Below, piece by piece: positions 20,215-30,010 of a stretch of 64,000 nucleotides of DNA. This stretch comes from Ancistrus triradiatus (Eukaryota; Chordata; Actinopteri; Siluriformes; Loricariidae). How positions within the stretch are numbered: the stretch's first letter is position 1; every line of letters starts with the position of its first letter. The stretch spans positions 47,383-111,382 of the forward strand of contig JAJAGP010000239.1 in NCBI GenBank assembly GCA_025084515.1, written 5' to 3'. The notes beneath the pieces were generated by a model. The model was not told where the DNA came from. It did not search any database and saw only the letters and a list, made by a program, of their open reading frames with translations. Position numbers and translations under genes: made by a program.

Positions 20215-20767
20215 TATCTATTCAGAGCCAAAAGTACTAGGACACCCCTTGTGTCACGTAACATCATCTCTGTACTCAGATCAGGTCCTGCACATCTTCA
20301 GCAGCACTACTATTTGATGTGGAGGTGCAATTTTCTGCACTTATTTTGAACGCTTCTTGGACCTTCTTCTGGAAGGAGCTTCTTCAGCTCAAGAACAGTC
20401 CGAGCTTCACGGATCGGGTTTCCATGTGCGAGATCGCCGTGCAGCACTGCAAACACGTTCCGTTGAGTGATGGATCACGCTCCACCATCTGGCAATCCAA
20501 TGATGAAATTTGCATGAGGCACAACGCTTGTACGAACAGTTTGGAGATCATTTCAGTAACTGTGCTGCATAAAGACCTGACCTTAAAGACCTTAGACCAT
20601 CCAACACTTTCGGGTTGAACCAGAACCCTGACGCCAGCCAGAACCTCAATAACATCCATACAGCGAATAAAATCTAGTCTAGCTAGAAATGTGACATTAA
20701 TATTAGATATTAGTTCCTACAGTCTTGGATGTCTAGTGTCCACAAACATTTGGACAAGTAGTGTCTA
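20215..20767 (+). mobile_element. Tc1/mariner remnant with transposase piece (family T3)
   Basis: The left boundary has AAAAGTACTAGGACACCCCT. The right end GTGTCCACAAACATTTGGAC (20,737-20,756) followed by AAGTAGTGT is the familiar outer end of this fish family. The interior at 20,390-20,530 translates to a transposase-like block. The element is about 0.55 kb, well under the usual ~1.4-1.6 kb, so more than half is deleted. Confidence 0.7.
20319..20618 (+). pseudogene. Tc1-like transposase fragment (family T3)
   Basis: The frame at 20,319-20,618 contains PLSDGSRSTIWQSNDEI, aligning with the conserved WSDESRFSIWQSDG segment that carries the first catalytic Asp. That Asp is kept, while the following Glu is changed to Gly. 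The residues before it (VQHCKHVPL) are a decayed form of the His/Trp-rich run that normally precedes the catalytic segment. The second Asp and the Glu of the DDE triad are absent. It cannot encode an active transposase. Confidence 0.65.
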
Positions 20768-20778
20768 ATGTTTAAAGC

Positions 20779-20808
<30 letters not shown>
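20779..20808. repeat. (TG)n microsatellite
   Basis: About 14 TG units, starting 12 bases after the transposon end. Confidence 0.95.
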
Positions 20809-20809
<1 letters not shown>

Positions 20810-22360
20810 ATCCAAGACAGTCCCAAAATGTGGGACAGAGGAAACCTAAAACCCTGAAGCCCTAAACTCTGAGGTAAGGTGGCACTGCCGCCCTCTCGGC
20901 CCGCTCCAGACGTCCTCAATAGACTCTCATTGTGTGTTTGGTGCCCTAAAGGGGGGCAGAAGGAAGGCCGTTGCCAGAGCTTCTCACGTTCCTCCTTTTG
21001 GTAACGTCCTGATTAATCACCTTAGAGGCCGATGGCGCGGATCCAGCGAGGTGCTGGACGAGATCCTGGTCTAGAAACTGAGGGTCCAATTCCATTTTAA
21101 AAGTGCTGAAGCTCTGAGTTCTTTGTCCGTGGAATTGGTGGATCATAATGTAACGTAACGCAGCAGGGGTCCGAGTTCTTGGAGTTGTGACGAGATCTCA
21201 TCGGTGCTAAAAAGGAGCGAGACTTCTTTAAACTTCGCTTAGAATGTGACAACGAAAGGAACTGAGATCAGCTGCAGTCGGTTCGTTTTCAGGTTTAATT
21301 TAACAGAAACGAGGTCGGTTCATTTAAAAAAAACAGATATGAAAACACCAGATATTATAAACCTATTCTTCTGGTGTTGTAGCCCATCTGCCTCAGGGTT
21401 GGAGGCTTGGATCCTTATCTGATCACATGTACGTGCCCCAAACCAAAAACATCCCATAATCGACATGCCACAGTTTTATTTTTAAATGATAAAACGTCTC
21501 AAAAAAAAGTATTGTATTTTTAACGTTTATAATTTGGTCGAATAGGCGTTTCAGTGCCTATTCCTGGTAAAGTGTAAGTGCGCCCTGCATGTTATGCCAG
21601 TCCATCACGTGCCAGGGTAGGAGTCGCTCGTGCAGGACCAGGTGATGATCTCCTGAACGGCCGCCTCTCCTTCAGGTATGAGTGATAAAATGAATTTTTA
21701 GTTAATGAACAAGCGACCTAGAGTAAGTCTAAAGAATAAATGCACACTGAATCGAAAATCATCCCCCAAAAATGCCAAGTGGGCACAATTAGGCGGAATA
21801 TGTCAGAATAAATAATTATGTTAATTACCATGTTGTTTAATTGTAGTAATAAATATATTTAACTTTCAGAATAGGTTAATACCTTAAAAATGAAAGCAAT
21901 TAGCTTTTTTTAAACCCAGCCTTGAATATGTTCTGATTAAGCACCTTGCTTGTATAAGAAGTAATTTGAAGTAGATCTAGAAGTTGAATCTAGAGTTTTA
22001 TGCACCTTGGTGTAAATAAACCCAAACATTTCACATTTCTGCCCTGTTCCAGTTGGATCCTAAAATGAATCGTATTAAATCCAGGTGATATTTACCGAGT
22101 AATAAGGCCGTTCGGTTACATTAAGCAGAACCTTTGTGGAGTTTCCAAATCTAACGCTTCATTCATCAGACTGGGACTCGGATGGCGCTGACGCTCTGCC
22201 TTCCCGAGGAATTAATGTGAAGTGATGAAGTGAGGAGACGTGGAAATCAGACGTTTTCTGTGTTTGTACCTCTGCGAAGCTTCCTACGCAGGCCATCGAT
22301 CCCACATTACACGCAGCACCAGAGCTTTATTTCCACCCGCGGTCGCGTCGCCGGCCTCGG
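20809..22360. other. Unassigned low-copy DNA
   Basis: The left part (20,820-21,190) is mixed and CpG-bearing. Around 21,380-21,680 phrases such as GTTGTAGCCCATCTGCCTCAG and CCAGTCCATCACGTGCCAGG faintly recall an old retroposon but I cannot place it. 21,700-22,100 is AT-rich. No gene is evident. Confidence 0.35.
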
Positions 22361-22369
22361 ACCTTTCTG

Positions 22370-22605
22370 ACTTTCAGAGTGAATCATTCGTTACTGTACG
22401 AGAAAAAAGCGTCGGAGCGACGTTAAGCAGATCTCAGCTGTGTGAGAAACACGAAGACGCAGTCTAAACATGAAAGGTTTCCACGGCGACCGGATGGAAA
22501 GGGTCCGTTGATTATTTATATAACAATAAATGAAATGTTTGTCTTTCACAGAATCGTTGGTGGAGTCGCTTGGATAAATCTCACAATGGTAACTCATTGT
22601 TAAAA
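22370..22605 (+). repeat. Dispersed repeat X, copy 1
   Basis: This segment pairs with 25,258-25,480 in the same orientation. Shared words in order are AAGCAGATC, CAGTCTAAACA, GTTTCCACGG, GGAAA(A)G then TCCGTTG, TTATATAACAATAAATGAAAT (ACGTAACAACAAATGAAAT in copy 2), ACAGAATCG and AGATAAATCTC (GGATAAATCTC). I do not recognise the family, and neither copy encodes a shared protein. Confidence 0.65.
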
Positions 22606-23172
22606 CTGTGACCTGAGGAAAGGAACCTTATCTGGTGGTGCTTCTTCAAGAGGAACATCTTCCAAATCGTTGAGGAATTAATTCAGTGGATGGGTTTTTG
22701 TAAGTGGTTTTTGTTCAGTGTTGGAACATTATCCAAGAAGAACATCTTAAAACTCTATGAGGGATGGAGATCTTTACAGTCCGGAGCCATAATGGTTTGT
22801 GGTTGGAACTTCTTCAAGAAATTAGCTAGATATCTTGCTTTCTGAAAAAGTCATGATTGGTTTGTAGTGTCATGTTGAAGTGTTCTTCACGAAACCTTTA
22901 GTAACAGGGTCTCTCAAATCTTTCTGAAATGAAGGAGAACTTGTTTTACTTTGGATGCCGGAGCATTCTCCAAGAAGAACATCTTCCAGATCTTTGAGGG
23001 ATGGAGATCTTTACAGTTTGAGCTTCAGAACTGCTCAAGAATGTTCAGTGATGTTTGAACACCAATGAAGGACTATACCTTCCTAACTGATGGAGGTTAG
23101 TCTGGGAAAAGTCCTTAATGGTTTGGGCTTGGAGCTTCTTCAAGAAAAACCTTATGTAGACATCTTGCTTTC

Positions 23173-23373
23173 AGACAGTGGTAGCCTAGTGGTTAAGACA
23201 CTGGACTATGGACCAGAAGGTCCAGGGTTCAAATCCCACCTCTGCCAAGCTGCCACTGTTGCGTCCTTGAGCAAGGCCCTTAACCCACAACTGCTTGGAT
23301 TGTAAGACTGTACCAATTGTAAGTCGCTCTGGATAAGGGCGTCTGCTAAATGCTGTAAATGTATGGTGTATGG
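23173..23373 (+). mobile_element. tRNA-derived SINE with target-site duplication
   Basis: The left part has a polymerase III A box-like GTAGCCTAGTGG (23,180-23,191) and a B box GGTTCAAATCC (23,226-23,236). The body has the typical fish SINE phrases GCCACTGTTG and TTGAGCAAGGCCCTTAAC, and the tail GTAAGTCGCTCTGGATAAG with GTCTGCTAAATG followed by TGTAAATGTATGG. The 7-bp sequence TGCTTTC lies on both sides (23,166-23,172 and 23,374-23,380), as expected for a target-site duplication. It sits inside one unit of the surrounding array, so the array is older than the insertion. Confidence 0.9.
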
Positions 23374-24322
23374 TGCTTTCGAAAAAAGTCATGACTGGTT
23401 TGTGGCTGGATGTTGAAGTGTTCTCCAAGAACCTTTAGGAACAGCATCTCTCAAATCTTTCTGAATTGAAGGAGAACTTGTTTTTGGATGTTTTGTGTGT
23501 TCTCCAAGAAGAACATCTTCCAGATCTTGAAGGATGTCTATAACATCAGTTAAAACTTCTGTGATGTATCTGAGCAGGTGATAGAAGTTTAGCCTGAAAT
23601 GTCTTGTTTTCTCAAAATTACCGACTGATTTCTGGATGGATGTTGAAGCATTTTTTAAAACCCTTTAGGTATAGCAAGCATCTCTAAAATCGTTCTGAAA
23701 TGAATAGGATATGTTTTTGGTTGGATGTTGGAATGTTCTCCAATAATAATATCTTCCAGATCTTTAAAGCTACAGTGATGTCCATGTAGTGTTGATGGAG
23801 TTCAGTCTGAAGTCCAAAGAAGTCCTGACTGGTTGTTGGATGGATGTTGGAACATTCCAGACTAGAACATCCTCGTTGGCACGCTCTCCAAGAAGAACAT
23901 CTTCCAGATCTTAAAGCTTCAAGTTAAAGCTTTAGTCTGAACAGTTGATGGGAGTTTAGTCTGAAATGTCTTGCTTTCTGAAAACATCCTGATTGGTTTG
24001 CGGTTGGACGTTCTTCAAGAAACCTTTAGGAATAGCGTCTGTCATCTTTCTGAATTGAAGGAGAACTTGTTTTCGGTTGGGTTTTAATGTTCTCCAAGAA
24101 CAACATCTTCCAGATCTTGAAGAACATCCAGAACCTCATTTAAAACTTCACTCTGAACAGCTGATAGGAGTTTAGTCTGAAATGTCTTGCTTTATGAAAA
24201 AATCGGTTTGTGGTTGCATGGTGAAGAACTTCTTCCAGATCTTTGAGAGATAAATTAGACGGGGGATCTACATCAGTTTATGCTCTAAAACATCTCGTAA
24301 TGGTTCAGTGATGGTTAAACAC

Positions 24323-24337
24323 CACTGTGTGTGTGTG

Positions 24338-24371
<34 letters not shown>
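24323..24371. repeat. (TG)n microsatellite
   Basis: TG run interrupted once by TTTG. Confidence 0.95.
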
Positions 24372-24373
<2 letters not shown>

Positions 24374-24529
24374 CCTTCTCCAATATTTATATTGGAACAT
24401 TCTTTAAGACGGAAAACATTCCAGACTTTTTGAGGGATGAATTAAACTTCACAGTCTGGGGTTCGGAACGTCTCTTAAATGCTTACTGATGTTGATGCGT
24501 CCTCATCAGTATCTCGGGAGCTTTGTGTT

Positions 24530-24965
24530 CCGTCACCACTTAGCGGCGGTCCTGTGGCGGTCCTGCGGAGGTCCTGCAGAGGTCCTGTGGTGGCCCTTTT
24601 TTGCCCTTCTGACAGGTCCTGACACGGCCTGGCCCGGAACAATCGGGATTCGCAGGTGACCGCGAGCGTGACGGCTCCTCGGTGGTAATCTAATAAAACC
24701 GCGTTCGCTTAATGAAAGCCTCCGCCGCGTTTTGTTCTGCCCCGCCCCAGGAGGGGCGCTCTCGCACAAAACCCGACCCGCTGTGAGGTCAGAGCCGTGT
24801 GTGCGAGTGTCAGCGAAAGCTAATGTAGCGTAAATATCACGCGGGCGGATCAGCGCGTCCCGCTGCTCGACACAAAACCCGGCTGACAGCAGCTGACGTG
24901 TGTATGAGTCACACGGCCGATTCACGTCCAGGGAGCGAGACGCCGAACGAAAACACCAGCGGTTC
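24530..24965. other. CpG-rich low-copy island with a small GGTCCTG repeat
   Basis: A GC- and CpG-rich segment in an AT-rich neighbourhood. Its left edge (24,546-24,595) has four 12-base GGTCCTG(C/T)GG units. The largest frame, 148 codons on the minus strand (24,533-24,979), is Arg-rich with no recognisable domain and is likely an effect of composition, since stop codons are rare in CG-rich DNA. The rest could be a promoter-type island or conserved noncoding element. Confidence 0.35.
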
Positions 24966-25004
24966 TCGCACCGAGCCATCTGCTTTCATACTGTACATTC
25001 ATAT

Positions 25005-25005
<1 letters not shown>

Positions 25006-25043
<38 letters not shown>
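25006..25043. repeat. (CA)n microsatellite
   Basis: About 19 CA units. Confidence 0.97.
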
Positions 25044-25046
<3 letters not shown>

Positions 25047-25257
25047 AGCCAGTCCTGTTTCAGCACATTTCATTCCTGAACAATGTGCAACGATAACAGC
25101 ACCAGTCCGAGAGACCTGATTGGCTCAGAGCACTGTTTTTTGATTAATAACCTCATTCGTTACTCATTATGACCTCATCTTGTATTGTCTGTGCTGTTTG
25201 GTATGTTCTTCCCTTGTCTGTGGAAGTCCCAAAACAGCCCAAGCGCCTTTTAATAAT

Positions 25258-25480
25258 TAATAGAAAAGAACAAAAACGTCCGAGTGATGCTGAGCAGATC
25301 CGAGTCCGAATCGCAGTCTAAACACGGCGGCGCCTCGGCGTCCAAACACGACACGTTTCCACGGAGACGCAAAAATGTGTTGGAAAAGAATCCGTTGGTT
25401 GTTTACGTAACAACAAATGAAATCTTCCACGGAATCGCCAATCATCAGTGCAGTCATTTAGATAAATCTCTGTGTGAACT
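25258..25480 (+). repeat. Dispersed repeat X, copy 2
   Basis: This is the partner of 22,370-22,605, about 2.9 kb to its right in the same orientation, with the same order of shared words (GAGCAGATC, CAGTCTAAACACG, GTTTCCACGGAGAC, AATCCGTTGG, AACAAATGAAATC, TAGATAAATCTC). The two have diverged by many substitutions and small gaps. This one is more CpG-rich at its left side. Confidence 0.65.
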
Positions 25481-25559
25481 CGTTCCTAAAACTCTGACCT
25501 GTCTTAGGAAGGAACCTAATCTAATGTAATTCAGCCCTGATTAATGAACTAATTAACTG

Positions 25560-25850
25560 ATTAGTCCGGATGATCAATCAGGTGTGATTTCTTTTAAAGA
25601 TCAGGGATCGATCAGAGTCTGATCCTCACAGCACAAAGTTACTGGAAGTGAATCACAGGACGAACAAAGAAGAAAAGGTTACAGAACCGTCTCTAAAGAG
25701 TTTGGACTCCACCAGTCCACAGTCAGACAGATTATATACCAATAGAGGAACCCAGGAGGGGCCGGCTAACGAAGATCACTCCAAGAGAAAGCTGTGTAAT
25801 AGGGTGTAACTACTAAGCAACTAAAGGTCTCTCACATTGGCTACAGGTTA
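25560..25850 (+). mobile_element. Tc1/mariner fragment, transposase N-terminus (family T1)
   Basis: The fragment starts in the pre-transposase region (GATCGATCAGAGTCTGATC) and continues into the DNA-binding half of the transposase: GAAAAGGTTACAGAACCGTC, TCTAAAGAGTTTGGACTCCA, CCAGTCCACAGTCAGACAGA, then AGGAGGGGCCGGCTAACGAA and GATCACTCCAAGAG. These are the helix-turn-helix and the GRP-type hook of the family. It stops after TAAGCAACTAAAGGTCTCTC, before the catalytic domain. It is closer to the family consensus here than the same part of the 49.97 kb element, although it has frame-breaking gaps. Confidence 0.85.
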
Positions 25851-25894
25851 GGTGTCGTGGTAGATCCTCACAGAAAGTAATCCATTACAGACGA

Positions 25895-26850
25895 TTGCAG
25901 CTCTTTTGAGAATTTTTCGAAGAACAAGTGGTAAGATACTTAAGATGAGAACTTCTTAGGTTCTTTTAGAGAATTGTATTGAAGAACAAACACTTCTTAG
26001 TGTTTGTCTTAAGGACCTTCAGCAGTTTGTTTTTTTATTAAGTTCTTAAATCTTTGTCAACTTCATTCTTAAGAAATAAGTTTCTTAAGAAATAAGTGTT
26101 CTTCTTCAGATAACTTCTTAAGAATGATCTTATTTTTCTTAACTCTTTTATTAACAACAGTTCTAGGAACAAGTGGTATTCTTGAAAGCGTTCTGTTCTT
26201 AAATGTTTCCTTAACCTTACGATGGAATCACACTCATCTTAGGCTGTGAGAGTTCACAAGTGGAGAAACTTATCTTACTAATGCACAAAACTTTCTGTCA
26301 TTAACCCAAAATTATCGTATTTCTAAGCAGCATTTTTTTTCCTGTTGTCTCCTTCTTCCGCCATCATCTCTTTCTTGTTTGCTAAAAGTGTTTGTCTTGA
26401 GAACTTTTGCCAATCATCATTCCTAAGAAAAAAAGTTACAAAAAAAATGTTGTTCTTCAAAAAACTTTAAAATGACTTAATTTTCTTAACTCTCTTCTTA
26501 AGAATAATTCTAAAAACAGATTCCTAACAATTCCCACAATTACTGATTTTCCAAACTTTTTCCTGTTCTCTATTTCTTCTATCATCACTTTTTTGTTGTT
26601 TGCAAAAGGTTTTGACTGCTTGGTTTGATGTTTTTCCTCCCAGCAGATTAAAGTAAATAAAGGAAATAACTGTATGCTGTAAAATGCAAAGCAGCCTACG
26701 TAAGAGAACAGCAAAGATTTTCCTAAGAAGATATGAGAACTTTACAAGACAAGAATTGCATTTAAGAACATTCTTATGAACTTCTTAATGTTTATCTTAA
26801 GAAACCTTTGCAAGTTTTTTCTTAAGAAATATTTCCTGAATCTGGCCCCT
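25895..26850. mobile_element. TTCTTAAGAA-rich dispersed repeat, block 1
   Basis: The palindrome TTCTTAAGAA and pieces of it recur throughout. Long phrases are shared with block 2: AACTTCTTAAGAATGATCTT, GAACAAGTGGTATTCTTGAA, CTTAACCTTACGATGGAATC and CACACTCATCTTAGGCTGTG at 26,109-26,250. A CTGAATCTGGCCCC motif at the right end (26,836-26,849) resembles the TIR words of some fish DNA transposons. Self-complementary content means the strand could fold back extensively. No transposase is recognisable. Confidence 0.6.
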
Positions 26851-27240
26851 GATCCTATTTTCCGTGTCGCTCTCTCTCTTCCTTTTGGCTTCTCCTTTAA
26901 GTCCCGGGAGTTCCTCAGTAGCTGCTGTAAATAAAATCCGATCGGATCTTTCTCCTGCCCTTTTTAGGACAGGGTCGTGTTTTACCCCCCCGTGGTGAGC
27001 GCTGATAAACTCGGCGTCTGTATTTTACTTTTATTAGATCCTCTTTCCCACTGCGCCGCTGAATTACAGCTCCGTCATGTCGCCAAAAATCTGTTCTTAG
27101 ATGGGGAAGCGGGTTAGAGAATACAGATCCTCCTCCTCCTGCCAACAGATGCTTAAAGGTCGAGGATCGGCACCGACGGCACGGCTACTGCAGTTATTTC
27201 TAATATCGATCTTAAACGAGATCAGTATTTTCATTACTGC
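26851..27240. other. Low-copy insert between the two TTCTTAAGAA blocks
   Basis: Non-repetitive sequence with moderate CpG. A 76-codon frame on the minus strand (26,915-27,145) resembles nothing known. Confidence 0.35.
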
Positions 27241-27244
27241 ACTG

Positions 27245-27765
27245 ATTGTCAGATAACTTCTTAAGAACGATCTTATGTCTCTTAACTCTTTTCTTAAGAC
27301 CAATTCTAAGAACAAGTGGTGTTCTTGAATGTTTTCTTAACCTTACCATAGATGTTATTAAGAAAATATGAAAACCTCCTTAAGTGTTTTTCAAAAAACG
27401 CATTCAAGAACATTCTTATGAACTTCTTAGTGTCTGTCTTAAGAACCTTCGCCAATTTCTAAAAAAGAAAATCATACATTGTCTTTTTATTTTGTTAAGA
27501 AAAATGTTACAAAAAATGTTGTTCTTCATGTTAACTTCTTAAGAATGATCTTATTTACTTTCTTACGTCTTTACTTAAGAACATTTCTAAGAACAAGTGG
27601 TATTCTTGAAAGCGTCGCTAAATGTTTTCTTAACCTTGCGATAGAATCACACTCCTCTTAGGCTGTAAGTTCAAAGCATGACAAAAACAATTAATTTAGT
27701 TAAGTTTTTTTTTTTTTTCAAGAAATGCATTCAAGAACATTCTTATGAACCTTAAGAACCTTCGG
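27245..27765. mobile_element. TTCTTAAGAA-rich dispersed repeat, block 2
   Basis: Two more copies of the shared segment are present: 27,251-27,355 (AACTTCTTAAGAACGATCTT ... ACAAGTGGTGTTCTTGAATG) and 27,529-27,670 (AACTTCTTAAGAATGATCTT ... CACACTCCTCTTAGGCTGTA). GAACATTCTTATGAACTTCTT at about 27,410 and 27,735 is another shared word. The copies are in the same orientation as block 1. Confidence 0.6.
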
Positions 27766-28840
27766 CGTGTTTTTTCTTCTGTTTGTGTTGTGTTCCGGTA
27801 ATGCTTTCTGCCACCAGCCCACGCTTAGCTTATTTGCAAAGGATTTTTTTCCCGTTGGTGATAATCTGGATACACCGGGCCGTGTTAAGCTGTGGAATTA
27901 TATTAGACGTATAGGAACAGTCTGTTCTCATAGTGGATGTGGGAGAAAAGTTAACGTGTTATTTTTAAGAATTCCACTTTGTGAGGATCTGCTCTTCATG
28001 TGATGTTGGTGTGAGGAGTTTCTTGTTTAGTACGAGCAGTGCTGAGACTTTTTTTGAGGGAAATGTGGAGAGATTGCTGTTGTCTGCTCACGTCTCGACT
28101 CACCGAGGGCTTCCATTACATCCTGAATCACATTCTCACAACGGCCCTGATTTCCGTCAGCCTGATAGCTCTCAGCTCCTCACAGGAGAATCTCTCTGAT
28201 TGGCCCAATTTTGCAAAATAAGACGGTTTCAAAAACAGGACGAGGCCGAGTATCGGCATGTTCGGAGACGATCGGAGGCGCAGCGAGACGGAAGAGCAGA
28301 GTAATGGATCCCTCGTTCCTCTTCGTCTGCCGTATTGAGCTGTCAATATCGATTTCGGCGTGAGCTCCTCAGGAACGCCGGGAGAAGAACGTCCTGTTAT
28401 TGATACAGACAAAACCACGGAAATGGGGAGAGAGCGAGAGAGAGAATGAAGCATCCAGAAGGATCAGATCGAGATGAAATCCGTCACAGTAAATAGTCAG
28501 ATTCTGAGGTTTCTTCATAACTGCTGGTTTTTTGTTTGCTTTTTTCAAGAGGCGAGATAACAGATGCAAAAACGACACGTGGACATGCGAGGAAATGAGC
28601 AACACAACGAGGATGAAATGGAAAGAAACACGACCTACCGAACCTACCGAAGGTGCAGATGGAAAAACCGAACCTGCAAAAACACCGAACGGGGTGCAAA
28701 ACCCCCGCAAAAATACTTCACAAGATAAAGGTGAACTGCAAGGTGTACAAATAGTGCAGGTAATAAAGAAAGTAGGTGCAGGTGAGCGGAATCAGAACGT
28801 GACGTGAGTGTGGTGCTTAACACTCCACTGTACTCCCCTC
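27766..28840. other. Unassigned low-copy DNA
   Basis: No simple repeats. Overlapping frames of 70-113 codons on both strands (28,128-28,454 and 28,369-28,710 on minus; 28,532-28,807 on plus) show no domain. Their overlap in many frames suggests they are chance frames in moderately CG-rich DNA. Confidence 0.35.
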
Positions 28841-29171
28841 ATAACTAGTGCCATCCACAGTCCCGTTCCCCTTCATCCCCGCCTCCGTCCAAATCAGTCC
28901 TGCCCACCGGGGGTTCATCAGCAACGCAGTTTCTTTAATTAGTTTGTTATCAATGCCAGGAAGGAAGGAAAGTTGGGAGAAAGAGCGTGGATTAAAACGT
29001 AAACATGTATGCAATGGCTCATGCTGCGGTACGTCAGCACGTCCGCCATATTGGTCCAGGCGAGACCGGCGTGAACAGTTACGAGGAGCTGGGTTTTTTC
29101 TGGTTAAATGCACAATAACCGAATTATTTCTCTACCGACTTGATGAGGACTTAATGAGGTTTTTATATTGA
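28841..29171 (+). CDS. Unrecognised frame, possible THAP-like start and YY1-like site
   Basis: A plus-strand frame of 107 codons starts at 28,848. At 28,995-29,054 it reads KRKHVCNGSCCGTSARPPYW. The Cys-x4-Cys spacing followed by Ser-x-Arg-x-Pro equals the start of one subgroup of fish THAP domains. The rest of the domain is not clearly present, so at best this is a fragment. On the same bases CCGCCATATTGG (29,043-29,054) resembles the YY1 site, common near fish and mammalian promoters. The opposite strand also has a 98-codon frame. I would not call a gene here without transcript data. Confidence 0.15.
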
Positions 29172-29504
29172 AGGATATGTGGAGTAGAAAAAATGTTTTT
29201 ACTCCAGTTAAAATGTACAATATTCAACCCAGAATATTATTAGGCTTTCAGTACAATACGATGTAATATAATTAATCAAATAATAGATATATGTAGTATA
29301 ACACTGCATATAAAATAGTGTATACTATACTATACAGCTATTCTATTACTATTTATACTACATATGTACTATTGCTGATCTATTACTATTATTGTTGCAT
29401 TATTTTATAATAACATATATTTCATTAGAATCAGGCATGTTTCTTCTAATAGAATCTTGGTAGAATTATGAGATGTTAAAAGGCATTTTGAAATGCCTAT
29501 ATAT

Positions 29505-29762
29505 TCTTTTGGGCTTGTTTCTTTGATGATATCTGGCAACACCCACAACCGGTTTGTTCTAGATTGTGTTGTAACTCGGTTGATGTGTTGAGAGACTTTT
29601 TTGTGTGAGTTCCTCATGTTTGTGTGGATGATCTTTCCTCTACTTACTTGCACTAAGCTGTAAATGGTGTTTGTATGTAGCTGTCCTATTGTAAGTAGTA
29701 CTGCTTTGTTACCTAAAACTCTATAAACTGGTTCACTTTCACTCACAGACCCTCTGGATCAT
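29505..29762 (+). mobile_element. Dispersed promoter- or LTR-like repeat, copy 2
   Basis: The segment is the partner of 9838-10,055. It keeps the order ATCTGGCAAC, TTGATGTGTTGAGAGAC, AAGCTGTAAATGGTGTTTGT, CTGTCCTATTGTAAGTAGTA, CTATAAACTGGTTCA and CACTCAC. Compared with copy 1 it has an insertion after the GTGTGAGTTCCT word. The TATA-like word is at 29,721-29,728. Confidence 0.5.
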
Positions 29763-29884
29763 CTGGCTGATCTTCTGTGCTGTTCCTAGCTCTGTCTATC
29801 GATGCATTTTTGGCTTCAGAAACAAAAGTATTGGTCATTTCCAATCGCTCGTTGTTTGTTCGTGTTTTCATTTCAAAAGACATG

Positions 29885-30010
29885 AAGGAAGATATGCTGT
29901 ATATGACGTACGAGTGTGCCCTCTGGTGTTAAAAGAATGCAATGACATTATTTATTAGATCTCCCCAAAGAGAGGACAGGCACAGCATCCTTATGTGTTT
30001 TTTTAAGCAG
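29885..30010 (+). repeat. Dispersed repeat Y, copy 1 (partial)
   Basis: The core GCCCTCTGGTGTTAAAAGAA plus TGCAATGACATT matches the core of the copies at 49,560-49,860 and 58,200-58,445. The following CCCAAAGAGAGGACAGGCAC is possibly related to the AGAAGGCATGTCC of the 49.7 kb copy. The left part of the repeat is not evident here. Confidence 0.5.

Larger units (their letters stand above)
22615..24480 (+). repeat. Array of long diverged units (AAGAAGAACATCTTCCAGA)
   Basis: The phrase TCTCCAAGAAGAACATCTTC or a close variant occurs near 22,643, 22,735, 22,967, 23,501, 23,735, 23,884 and 24,091, usually followed by CAGATCTT(TGAGGGATG). Between them further shared words appear: CTTGCTTTCTGAAAA, ATGTTGAAG(T/C)(G/A)TT, TCTCAAATCTTTCTGAA and GAAGGAGAACTTGTTTT. 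Units are about 150-330 bases, all in one orientation. One unit is split by a SINE. The last part near 24,320-24,371 includes a TG microsatellite. Confidence 0.85.

Noticed and set aside
23173..23260. Possible tRNA gene with A and B boxes
   Set aside because: The boxes are part of a SINE: the 3' body and tail, target-site duplication and lack of a foldable acceptor stem exclude a functional tRNA.
22615..24480. CRISPR-like array (repeated 20-base word with spacers)
   Set aside because: Spacing is irregular (about 150-530 bases), the spacers are themselves homologous, and the sequence is vertebrate.
24533..24979. 148-codon Arg-rich frame on the minus strand
   Set aside because: It lies in a CpG-rich island, where random frames are long. 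No domain, start context or splice evidence is seen.
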